Part shown: one piece after another, positions 1 through 6,955 of the stretch
Position numbering within the stretch: position 1 is the first letter of the stretch
Layout: each line of letters starts with the position of its first letter
Assembly: GCA_030040515.1 (NCBI GenBank)
Contig: JASHTO010000607.1
Location: 1 to 18,867 of the forward strand
Direction of reading: 5' to 3'
From: Terriglobia bacterium
GTDB taxonomy: Bacteria > Acidobacteriota > Terriglobia > UBA7540
DNA length: 18,867 nt
The notes under the pieces: generated by a model
Seen by the model: the letters and a program-made list of their open reading frames with translations, nothing else
Database searches by the model: none
Told to the model about the DNA's origin: nothing
Program-made: the position numbers and the translations under genes

Positions 1-1
1 A

Positions 2-733
2 ACTGAAACGGAGGCCGCGCGCAAAGACGACTCCGTCTTCGGCTGCATGGTCCCTCACGCGGGTTACATGTATTCGGGGCCCGTGGCGGGCGCGGTATTT
101 CAGCGGCTTCCCGCGCGTGCGGCCTACATTATTCTCTGTCCAAACCACACGGGTCGTGGCGTCCCGCTGGCGATCATATCCAAAGGCGAGTGGCTGACGC
201 CGCTGGGCGCCGCCGCCATCAATTCCGACCTCTCGGCACTTCTTCAACATTCCTGCCACCTGCTTGAGGAAGACAGCCGAGCGCATGAGGATGAGCACGC
301 CATTGAAGTCCAACTGCCCTTCTTGCAGCGGCACGTGGAGAACTTCACTTTTGTACCCATTGCCATCGGCGTGAGCCGCTATCCGGTTTTGGAAGCGCTC
401 GGGCATGGAATCGCCGAAGCGCTGAAGAAGTCAAGCGGCTCGGTGATGATCGTTGCCTCGAGCGACATGAACCACTATGAACCCGATGACGTCACGCGCG
501 TGAAGGATCGCAAAGCAATTGACCAGATTCTGGCACTCGATCCCGCAGGGCTATATGACGTGATTCGTAAAGAAGACATTTCTATGTGCGGCTATGGGCC
601 CGCTGTGGCCATGCTAACCGCGGCCAAAGACCTGGGGGCCACGCGTGCGGAGTTGGTGCGCTACGCCACCTCTGCAGATGCCAGCGGCGACTGCAGCGCA
701 GTTGTAGGTTACGCGGGAATGATGGTTTCCTGA
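2..733 (+). CDS. MEMO-family protein (AmmeMemoRadiSam system protein B), 5' end missing
   Basis: The reading frame is open to the left edge of the window, so the N-terminus (about 30-50 residues by comparison with the usual ~270-aa family length) lies outside; the first internal ATG is at 47. Family hallmarks are visible: VPHAGYMYSGP near the start, PNHTGRG, DEHAIEVQLPFLQ, the SSDMNHY motif, MCGYGPA, and a C-terminal GYAGMMVS. In characterised MEMO proteins the corresponding His, Asp and Cys residues line a metal site related to that of class III extradiol dioxygenases. In many bacteria and archaea MEMO genes sit with AMMECR1 and a radical SAM gene; neither is visible here, though the upstream side is cut off. 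The biochemical role is not established. The gene stops only 8 bp before the end of the opposing FecR gene, so the two transcripts probably overlap at their 3' ends. Family assignment is confident; function is not. Confidence 0.9.
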   Translation, partial: TETEAARKDDSVFGCMVPHAGYMYSGPVAGAVFQRLPARAAYIILCPNHTGRGVPLAIISKGEWLTPLGAAAINSDLSALLQHSCHLLEEDSRAHEDEHAIEVQLPFLQRHVENFTFVPIAIGVSRYPVLEALGHGIAEALKKSSGSVMIVASSDMNHYEPDDVTRVKDRKAIDQILALDPAGLYDVIRKEDISMCGYGPAVAMLTAAKDLGATRAELVRYATSADASGDCSAVVGYAGMMVS

Positions 734-741
734 CTCAGAGT

Positions 742-2403
742 TTAGTGGCGCCCACCGCCTCCACCCGAGGACCCGCCAGAGTGCCCGCCGCCGCTTGAAA
801 GCGGTGCGGGGGGCAGGTGTCCTCCAGCGGGTGGGCCACTTACACCTGGATGGCTGGCGGGCGAGGGCTTTACGGGGCTCGTGTAAAACCTTTGATGCAC
901 AATTACGCAATCCATGGAGGGCAATCGGTTTGCGCAGGGATTCGGGCTGACCACCGGCTGATTGCTTGCCTCACGGCCTGCCACAGGCACGGGTTGAATC
1001 ATTCCGGAATTTGGTTCGTTCAGTGTGCGGGCTCCAGCGGTCGAATCGGGCGATTGCGGCTGCGTCGCGACATTGCCGTTCACATAGCGCCTTTGCTGAG
1101 CATCATAGACAACCGCAGAGTTGGAGTTCTCGAATACCTCATTGGAGTGGCTCGGCCCCGCCTGGATTCCACTGCTCAATGCTGCGGGCGATGGGACCAT
1201 CTTCCCGGGCAGCCAGGCTGAAGCCAAAGGTGCGACTCCCGGCTCCTTCACCCTCTCACCGGTCGCCGGACTCACATTGAGCATGAGATTCGCTGTAAGG
1301 AATCCACCCTGGCGGAACGTTGTGCTGCTCACGACTCCGCCGCCGCAATTCCCGCCACAGGCATTGGCTTCGTCCCTCCGCTGTGTACGCACCGTCCACC
1401 CGATCCAATTCGGACCGCTGTACCAGGTGACCAGGGCGGGAGACCACACGCCAAAATTTCCCGGAAACCACACCCAGCCTTTCCCGGGCAAAAATTTCCA
1501 CCCGCCATAGTGGTAAGGGAGCCAACCCCAGGGTTCAGCACCAATCCAGGTATAACCATATCCGGGATACCAGCACCACTGACCCATCGTGTAGGGCGCC
1601 CAATCCACCCCCACGGTCGTCGGAGTCCAACCGTACCCCAGGCCTGCCACGTTCATCCAATTCCCGTTTTCTTGAAGATCCGCCCACCCATAAGGCGCTT
1701 CGGAAGCGTCACCATTATAACCTTCGGGCGGGGGAACCGTGGAGGATGCGTCGGTGTTGCTCTCGCGGTCATCGACCCAATGGTCCCAATCGTCCTCAGT
1801 AATTCCCTTTGAGATCGCCGTCGGCTCTGCTGCGCCGGGCTGCATGAGAAGCGCGTAATTCTTGTCGACTGTCATGTGGCCCAGGTTACCCTGCACATTC
1901 ACTGCGCCGTCAAACACCTCCACTCGTTCGGCTTCCTGATCCAAATCCACACGGAATAGGGTGCCGCCGCGCGCGATTAACGAGCCATTCACCGTGTCCA
2001 CCTGGAGCAAACCGCCGCGGTCCGAGGGGAGGAGGTGGAAGGTGGCGTAACCCTGGCGGAGTTCGACATGGTCATTCTTTCCGCCGTTAGCGGCCAGCCC
2101 CAATTCTTTCAAGTCGAGCAAGGAGAGTTCGCCCAACCGGATAGTCCCGCCGTTTTCAAACTGAATTTCCGCGTAGCTGTTCTCACCCGTGGAAAGCTTG
2201 AAGCCCTCCTGGAGCGGAGTGTTCACCGGCGCTTCGGCCCACGTCTGCACGTCCGGGCGCTGAACCGTGACGCTGCCCTCCACGAAGCTCAGGCGGATCA
2301 CACGCGCGCTGGAACTGGTCTGGGCGCATGCCAAACCTGCCGCAAGCAATGCAATGAATCCTGATATCGGCAATACTTGGGAAAAACGGAAAAGGGACCT
2401 CAT
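742..2403 (-). CDS. Secreted FecR-domain protein with aromatic Gly/Trp/Tyr repeat region
   Basis: 553 aa from ATG at 2403. An in-frame GTG lies 12 nt upstream (2415), but the ATG is preferred because GAGGTGG sits just before it; the signal peptide is intact either way (LPISGFIALLAAGLACAQ, cleavage near residue 28). Residues ~35-195 form a FecR-like beta domain: the VEGSVTVQRP start, the GENSYAEIQFENGGTIRLGE core and GGTLFRVD. Residues ~245-340 are very rich in Trp, Tyr and Gly with YGWTP, YTWIGAEPWGWLPYHYGGW and WVWFPG units, the pattern seen in DUF6600-type secreted proteins of Acidobacteria. The tail is Pro/Ser rich and ends in a Gly-Ser-Gly stretch. No anti-sigma helix and no sigma factor neighbour is seen, so a FecR-type signalling role is unlikely; a periplasmic or surface structural role is an inference. 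Function unknown. Confidence 0.85.
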   Translation of the reverse strand: MRSLFRFSQVLPISGFIALLAAGLACAQTSSSARVIRLSFVEGSVTVQRPDVQTWAEAPVNTPLQEGFKLSTGENSYAEIQFENGGTIRLGELSLLDLKELGLAANGGKNDHVELRQGYATFHLLPSDRGGLLQVDTVNGSLIARGGTLFRVDLDQEAERVEVFDGAVNVQGNLGHMTVDKNYALLMQPGAAEPTAISKGITEDDWDHWVDDRESNTDASSTVPPPEGYNGDASEAPYGWADLQENGNWMNVAGLGYGWTPTTVGVDWAPYTMGQWCWYPGYGYTWIGAEPWGWLPYHYGGWKFLPGKGWVWFPGNFGVWSPALVTWYSGPNWIGWTVRTQRRDEANACGGNCGGGVVSSTTFRQGGFLTANLMLNVSPATGERVKEPGVAPLASAWLPGKMVPSPAALSSGIQAGPSHSNEVFENSNSAVVYDAQQRRYVNGNVATQPQSPDSTAGARTLNEPNSGMIQPVPVAGREASNQPVVSPNPCANRLPSMDCVIVHQRFYTSPVKPSPASHPGVSGPPAGGHLPPAPLSSGGGHSGGSSGGGGGRH

Positions 2404-2415
2404 GGGCCACCTCAC

Positions 2416-2540
2416 AACTTCTTGCCGGCTGGCTTCATTCCCCTACCCTACACCTACGTAGACGAATCTGACAACTCAGAAGTTGCATGGCATTGGGGGA
2501 CAAAAGTCCTGGTCCCTTGGTGCCGGTGTTGGCGCGGCTT
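2416..2540. other. Short intergenic with two small hairpins and a possible weak promoter
   Basis: This 125-bp gap separates two minus-strand genes. It holds a CAACT-CAGA-AGTTG hairpin (2472-2485) and a second inverted repeat, GGGAC (2497-2501) with GTCCC (2512-2516), without a T tract on either strand. On the minus strand TTGTCA (2474-2469) lies 18 bp from TAGGGT (2450-2445), a poor -10, so a promoter for the FecR gene is possible but weak. Confidence 0.3.
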
Positions 2541-3218
2541 CTATTTGTTTTCCTGAATTCGTTGCATGATATCCTGCGCACGGGCCTGGGCTAGGTGCAG
2601 GTAGCGGGGATCGGCGGAGATTTTCTCCAGGGTGGGAACCATCAGCGCGGCCTCAATGTAATCGTGATCGTACAAGCCATTCTGGATCTGGAGCAAGGTC
2701 TGGGGAAGGCTCAAGTGGTCATACTTCATATCGTACTCGAGCTGGTTGATCTGCTCCTCCACGTTACTGATCTTATCGAGAATATCAGCGAGTTGTTGCG
2801 CGGCGCGGTTTTCCGTGTAATTAAACTGCACGCGGTAAACTTGTGCTCCCGCCTCATAGGTAAATACCTTGAGGCCCATATTTGCCACCCGATGTCGGCT
2901 GTCGAGGTTGAGCCCGCGGAAATCATTTAAGGAATCCGCCAGGGAAAATAACCGTTCCGTAGTGTCCGCAGAGATCTGGATCGGGTGGGGAGAGGGAGGG
3001 TCCTTGAGGCTATGGGAATCGTATGTGCCCTTGCCATTGGCATCGACGGTCAAGGCGACGTACTCCGGAGAACTGCCCTTGAGAGTACGAGTGAAGGTGA
3101 GCTGCGGAACAGATGGGTTCTGCTGGGCAGTAAGAGGATAAGTTCCCGGAAAGGGTGCAAAGATTGCGGCGGCGACGCATGAGGCAAACAGACGGCGGAC
3201 CTTGGATCTGGACGCGAT
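2541..3218 (-). CDS. Small secreted protein of unknown function, probable ATC start
   Basis: The frame is open from 3278 to the TAG at 2541 and contains no ATG or GTG; the only common start is a TTG at 3053, which would remove the signal peptide. An almost perfect Shine-Dalgarno sequence (AAGGAGGT, core 3233-3228) lies 9 nt before an in-frame ATC at 3218-3216. Starting there gives 225 aa with a basic n-region (ASRSKVRR), a hydrophobic stretch (LFASCVAAAIFAPFPG) and a plausible cleavage site near LTAQQ. The mature protein has an N-terminal beta-rich half (LTFTRTLKGSSPEYVALTVD, then GTYDSH) and a C-terminal helical half (EEQINQLEYDMKYD, ending MQRIQENK). I do not recognise the family. It lies 158 bp downstream of yebC, beyond the yebC terminator, so it probably has its own promoter. 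The gene is confident; the exact start is not. Confidence 0.75.
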   Translation of the reverse strand: MASRSKVRRLFASCVAAAIFAPFPGTYPLTAQQNPSVPQLTFTRTLKGSSPEYVALTVDANGKGTYDSHSLKDPPSPHPIQISADTTERLFSLADSLNDFRGLNLDSRHRVANMGLKVFTYEAGAQVYRVQFNYTENRAAQQLADILDKISNVEEQINQLEYDMKYDHLSLPQTLLQIQNGLYDHDYIEAALMVPTLEKISADPRYLHLAQARAQDIMQRIQENK

Positions 3219-3307
3219 GGCGAAATGACCTCCTTCGGCGATAGAGGCGTATGAATCTATTGTCGGGCACCTCGCGCGTCATTTCCGGAAAAGAGGATCA
3301 GGCGATC

Positions 3308-3338
3308 AGAAAAAATCTCGGGCCCGACTCCCGGCCCG
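3308..3338 (-). terminator. Rho-independent terminator of yebC
   Basis: On the minus strand a perfect 6-bp GC stem (CGGGCC / GGCCCG, 3338-3333 and 3324-3319) with an 8-nt loop is followed by AGATTTTTT (T run 3315-3310). It lies about 40 nt after the yebC stop codon and isolates yebC from the secreted-protein gene downstream. Confidence 0.85.
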
Positions 3339-3376
3339 TCACGCCAACTGCTTCCTGCGGCAGTTTAAACTCCCCC

Positions 3377-4126
3377 TCACCGACTCTGCGTGAGCGTAGC
3401 CATTTCCGCCTCTTCAATGTCAAAGTTGGCGTAAACGTGCGAAACGTCCTCGTGATCTTCCAAATCTTCCATCAGGCGCAGCATTTGGTCGGCTTGCTTG
3501 CCGGTGAGTTTCACATAATTCTGCGGCACCAGGGAGATCTCCGCAGCCGCGGGAGTAATCTGGGCCTCTTTGAGACGATCAACCACAGCCTGGAATTTGT
3601 CCGGCGCGGAAAGAATTTCCCAATTGCTGCCGTCATCGTTCATGTCGTCGGCGCCGGCGTCGGTAATGATTTCGAGGAGCTTTTCTTCACCCGCCTTATC
3701 TTTCTCCACCACCACGTAACCCTTTTTGCTGAACATCCAGGCCACGGAAGCGCCAAACGCCCCGCCGTGTTTCGAAAAGAGGTGGCGGATTTCGGAGGTG
3801 GTCCGATTCTTGTTATCAGTGGTTACTTCAACGATCATGGCAACGCCGCCGGGGCCATAAGCCTCGTATACGGCTTCTTCAATGGTGGTGCCAGGTAGTT
3901 CGCCCGTGCCCTTCTGAATCGCCCGCTTGATGTTGTCCGCGGGCATGTTCTCCGCCTTGGCGGCCGCAACGGCGGTGCGCAGGCGGGGATTTGAGTCGGG
4001 GTCGCCTCCGCCGATTCGTGCTGCGACCGTCATTTCCTTGATAATCTTGGTGAAGATTTTTCCGCGGCGAGCATCCGCCGCACCCTTCTTATGTTTAATT
4101 GTTGCCCACTTTGAGTGGCCTGACAT
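3377..4126 (-). CDS. yebC: YebC/PmpR family regulator / translation factor
   Basis: 249 aa, the normal family length, covering all three domains. The N-terminus MSGHSKWATIKHKKGAADARRGKIFTK is the family signature and continues into PDSNPRLRTAVAAAKAENMPADNIKRAIQKG. The middle has EAYGPGGVAMIVEVTTDNKNRT and SEIRHLFSKHGG; the C-terminal part ends LEDHEDVSHVYANFDIEE. YebC/PmpR proteins are described as DNA-binding regulators, and as ribosome-associated factors that help translation of proline-rich stretches (TACO1 is the mitochondrial relative). The function is cytoplasmic. An AAGGAC ribosome site (4141-4136) lies 9 nt before the ATG. In many bacteria yebC neighbours ruvC; here it does not and appears monocistronic, with its own terminator at 3308-3338. 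Nothing is odd in the protein. Confidence 0.97.
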   Translation of the reverse strand: MSGHSKWATIKHKKGAADARRGKIFTKIIKEMTVAARIGGGDPDSNPRLRTAVAAAKAENMPADNIKRAIQKGTGELPGTTIEEAVYEAYGPGGVAMIVEVTTDNKNRTTSEIRHLFSKHGGAFGASVAWMFSKKGYVVVEKDKAGEEKLLEIITDAGADDMNDDGSNWEILSAPDKFQAVVDRLKEAQITPAAAEISLVPQNYVKLTGKQADQMLRLMEDLEDHEDVSHVYANFDIEEAEMATLTQSR

Positions 4127-4274
4127 GAAAATGCCGTCCTTTCACTTTTGTCGCTGTGTCCCCCAAGGCAACCCGATTCGAACAAGGGTAAGAAGTTGCG
4201 CAAGAATGACTTTCGAGCAGAGAAAAGGGTACCACAAGCTCGCACCAGAAAGCTATTAGCAAGCGCTCAGAGTA

Positions 4275-4409
4275 GTGGGTCAGTTTGAAATTCCGGAGGG
4301 GCAGGGCTCGTCCCTGCCCTTAAATCCAGGGCACCCGCGACCCGTCGCCCGAAGGCTATGGGCCGCAGGGCAAGGGGTGCCCCCACTCCGAGATTTGAAA
4401 CTGACCCAT
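4275..4409. repeat. MITE-like palindromic element (135 bp)
   Basis: The ends form an imperfect 17-bp inverted repeat: GTGGGTCAGTTTGAAAT at 4275-4291, and ATGGGTCAGTTTCAAAT when 4393-4409 is read in reverse complement (15 of 17 identical). Inside are two hairpins: GGGCAGGG/CCCTGCCC with a 5-nt loop (4299-4319), and an outer pair GGGCACCC (4329-4336) / GGGTGCCC (4375-4382). No open reading frame and no transposase are present. This layout is that of a non-autonomous mobile element or composite REP-type repeat. I see no clear target-site duplication; a TAGTGG hexamer at 4273-4278 recurs at 4419-4424 but may be chance. Only one copy is in this window. Confidence 0.65.
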
Positions 4410-4611
4410 CACCGCACTTAGTGGTTGTGTCAAGCTCCCCCTGTGTGGTCGGAAGGTAACTCCAGGTTCGGCAACGCTCCCCACAAATTCGCCGAAATCG
4501 GCGAAGGGTCGCCGGCGTGCGTGGGAACGGGCATCGGCGCGGCAACCGAAGGCACGATTGCGGCGGCCACGATGCTTTCGCCCCCGCCGTTGTCCATGGT
4601 GAGCAGCCGCA

Positions 4612-4638
4612 ATGAGAAGGACCGGCAAGCATTGCCGG
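4612..4638 (-). terminator. Probable ppk1 terminator hairpin
   Basis: A perfect 7-bp stem with a 3-nt loop (CCGGCAATGCTTGCCGG on the minus strand, 4638-4622) begins 4 nt after the ppk1 stop codon. It is followed by TCCTTCTCAT, which is only moderately T-rich, so termination may be partial. Confidence 0.55.
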
Positions 4639-4642
4639 AAAT

Positions 4643-6811
4643 TTATCGCAGACTTCGCTTGGAGGAACGCATCCTGCGACGGCCGGTTTCATGTGCCGCC
4701 GCCAGGAACGACGCTTGCGCATTGATGGCGATGGGGGCCATGTGATGAATGCTTCGCGTGTATTGGCCGTCGGTTTGCAGATATCGCGACTTGGCCTGGT
4801 CGGAAAGGTAAACGTCGAGAATTTCCTTCAACCGCTGGCCCAGCCGTGGGGAATGGACGGGAAAGATGATCTCGACGCGGTGGCTCAGGTTGCGGCGCAT
4901 CAAATCCGCGCTGCCGAGGAAGACTTCGTCTTTGCCACCGTTGTGAAAGTAATAGATCCGGCTGTGCTCGAGGAAGCGGCCTACGATGCTGATCACGCGG
5001 ATGTTTTCACTCAGTCCGGGGACGCCAGGGCGCAGGCAGCAGATGCCGCGAACCAGGAGGTCCAGTTTTACGCCCGCTTGCGAAGCCTGATAGAGCAGCC
5101 GGATCATGTCCAGATCTTCCAGCGCGTTGACCTTGAAAATCACATGCCCGGCCCGCCCGGCCTTTTGATGGTCGATTTCACGGCCCATCAGTTCCACCAA
5201 CCGCTCGCGCATATTGACCGGAGCCACAAGAAGTCTTTTGGGATTCTGCTGCGCCGCGTATCCAGTGAGGGCATTGAAGAAGTGAGTGGCATCGGCGGCG
5301 ATTTGCTCATCGCAGGTCAGCAGACCCAGGTCCGTATAGAGCCGCGAGGTGGAGGGATTGTAGTTCCCCGTCCCCAGGTGCACATACCGGCGGATGCCAT
5401 CCCCTTCGCGCCGCACCACCAGGGCGATTTTGCTGTGCACTTTCATGCCGACAAGTCCGTAAACCACATGCACGCCCGCATGTTCCAGCGTCCGTGCCCA
5501 CTCGATGTTGCTCTCCTCATCGAAACGAGCCTTCAATTCCATAAGCACGGCCACCTGCTTGCCATCCTCAACCGCGTCCAGCAACGCGGCGACTATCGGC
5601 GAGTTTCTTCCCACGCGGTAGAGCGTCATCTTGATAGCCAGCACGTTGGGGTCGTGCGCCGCCTGGCGCAGGAATTCCACGACCGGCTGGAAGGAATCGT
5701 AGGGGTGATGCAGAAGATAGTCTTCCTGGCGAATCAAGCTGAAGATGTCTTCTTGGCAGTCCGCGCCCAGGCTGGCGGGAATTTTCGGCAAAAATGGCTT
5801 TTCCTTCAGTTCCGGGCGGTCGACAGAATAAAGCTCCATAAAGCGGTCGAAATCCAGCGGGCCCTCAGTCCAATAGACGTCCTGCTCGTGGACGCCGATT
5901 TGGCGGGTGAGAATGGAAAGAATTCGCTCCGGCATCTCCTGTGCCACTTGCAGCCGAACGACGGCCAGGAAGCGGCGTTCGCGCATGGCCTCTTCGATGG
6001 TTTCCAGCAGGTCGTCACTTTCCAATTCCTGCACGGCCACTTCGGCGTCGCGTGTCACGCGGAAGGGCGATGATCCTACAATTTCCATCCCCGGAAAGAG
6101 CAAGCCCAGGTTGGCGGCGATCAACTGTTCGAGCCAGATGAATTTGTGGATTTTCCGAGAAGGTGGTGATGGAGGCGAATCGACGGGAGCAGTTCGGACC
6201 GAAACTAACTGTGCCAGGCTATTGGGAACCTTGACGCGCGCGAAGTGCTCCTGCCCCTTCTGGTCGCGCACCACCACGGCCAGGTTCAGGCTGCGATTCG
6301 AGATGTGCGGAAATGGCCGGCCCGGGTCGAACGCCAGCGGCGTGAGGACGGGAAAAACATGCTGGTGGAAGTAGGTATCCACAGCGGCGCGCTCCTCGCC
6401 CGCCAGGGAGGCGGCGTCAACAACAAATATTCCCTCCTGCTCCAGGGCAGGCTGGATTTCTTTGTTCCACAGATCGTGCGCCTGCGTCCCGATCTTCAGA
6501 ATTTTCTCGCGAATCAGTTGCAGTTGCGTTCCGGCAGGTCGTCCGTTGCGCGCGGCTTCTCCGCGGCCGCTCGCCGCCTGCTTCATCAATCCACCCACGC
6601 GAACCATGAAGAACTCATCAAGGTTCGAGCCGAGGATAGAAAGAAATTTCACGCGCTCCAGCAGTGGATTGGCAGGGTCCGTTGCTTCCTCGAGCACCCT
6701 GGACTGAAATTCCAGCAGGCTCAACTCGCGGTTGATGTAGAGATCCGGGCTGTCCAAGGGGACGCTTTCCGGCCGGGTAAGCGGCGGCTCCGGAGAAATC
6801 AGGGAATCCAC
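4643..6811 (-). CDS. ppk1: Polyphosphate kinase 1
   Basis: 722 aa, full length for PPK1. It reversibly polymerises the gamma-phosphate of ATP into inorganic polyphosphate at the inner membrane or in the cytoplasm, supporting stress survival and phosphate storage. The order of motifs is complete: N-terminal YINRELSLLEFQSRVLEEA (~25-43), ERVKFLSILGSNLDEFFMVRV, the HHPYDSFQPV and AIKMTLYRVG segments, the autophosphorylated His in MKVHSK (about His459), HLGTGNYNPSTSRLYTDLGLLT, the second conserved His in RFLEHSR (about His616), and GSADLMRRNLSHRVE. The start is a GTG at 6811 with AAGGAG 6 nt upstream. The tail after ~690 is basic and Ser/Arg rich. A good promoter (6867-6895) and a terminator hairpin suggest a single-gene unit. 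No ppx, ppk2 or pho gene is adjacent. Confidence 0.97.
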   Translation of the reverse strand: MDSLISPEPPLTRPESVPLDSPDLYINRELSLLEFQSRVLEEATDPANPLLERVKFLSILGSNLDEFFMVRVGGLMKQAASGRGEAARNGRPAGTQLQLIREKILKIGTQAHDLWNKEIQPALEQEGIFVVDAASLAGEERAAVDTYFHQHVFPVLTPLAFDPGRPFPHISNRSLNLAVVVRDQKGQEHFARVKVPNSLAQLVSVRTAPVDSPPSPPSRKIHKFIWLEQLIAANLGLLFPGMEIVGSSPFRVTRDAEVAVQELESDDLLETIEEAMRERRFLAVVRLQVAQEMPERILSILTRQIGVHEQDVYWTEGPLDFDRFMELYSVDRPELKEKPFLPKIPASLGADCQEDIFSLIRQEDYLLHHPYDSFQPVVEFLRQAAHDPNVLAIKMTLYRVGRNSPIVAALLDAVEDGKQVAVLMELKARFDEESNIEWARTLEHAGVHVVYGLVGMKVHSKIALVVRREGDGIRRYVHLGTGNYNPSTSRLYTDLGLLTCDEQIAADATHFFNALTGYAAQQNPKRLLVAPVNMRERLVELMGREIDHQKAGRAGHVIFKVNALEDLDMIRLLYQASQAGVKLDLLVRGICCLRPGVPGLSENIRVISIVGRFLEHSRIYYFHNGGKDEVFLGSADLMRRNLSHRVEIIFPVHSPRLGQRLKEILDVYLSDQAKSRYLQTDGQYTRSIHHMAPIAINAQASFLAAAHETGRRRMRSSKRSLR

Positions 6812-6866
6812 TTTGGTCTCCTTAGCGCGCAGGGATCGAGTGGGCGGATGAATTTGTGAAGGCTAG

Positions 6867-6895
6867 ATTTTAACGGGATTCATGTAAGAGGGCAA
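6867..6895 (-). promoter_or_regulatory. Probable sigma-70-type promoter of ppk1
   Basis: On the minus strand TTGCCC (6895-6890) and TAAAAT (6872-6867) are separated by exactly 17 bp; they match the TTGACA and TATAAT consensus at 4 and 5 of 6 positions. Transcription would begin near 6860, giving a leader of about 50 nt before the GTG at 6811. No operator-like repeat is evident. Confidence 0.6.
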
Positions 6896-6955
6896 CTACG
6901 TTAAGATGAATTTTGATGACGACTTTTGTTTCACCAGCATGACGGCGCAATCGCC

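Larger units (their letters stand above)
4127..4642. other. 516-bp intergenic region between yebC and ppk1
   Basis: From yebC upward this stretch holds the yebC leader, for which I see no convincing -35/-10 pair, then the palindromic 135-bp element at 4275-4409, then about 210 bp of GC-rich sequence, then the ppk1 terminator hairpin. Short open frames exist on both strands in 4425-4612, but none has a ribosome site or recognisable protein features. Part of 4410-4612 could be gene remnant; I cannot show it. Confidence 0.6.

Noticed and set aside
3010..3282. Alternative minus-strand frame beginning with ATG near 3178
   Set aside because: The product is Arg-rich, ends early and lacks the signal peptide and continuous domain seen in the neighbouring frame that starts at ATC 3218.
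4160..4190. tRNA T-loop-like GTTCGAATC on the minus strand upstream of yebC
   Set aside because: The flanking bases do not form the 5-bp T stem and no anticodon or acceptor arms are present.
4430..4612. Small minus-strand frame (about 60 codons) between ppk1 and the MITE-like element
   Set aside because: No ribosome site, no hydrophobic signal and competing frames of similar length in the same GC-rich stretch; it could be gene debris but cannot be supported.
4691..6073. 460-codon open frame on the plus strand, antisense to ppk1
   Set aside because: ppk1 is unmistakable on the other strand; the antisense frame has no recognisable motifs and arises from GC-biased codon use.
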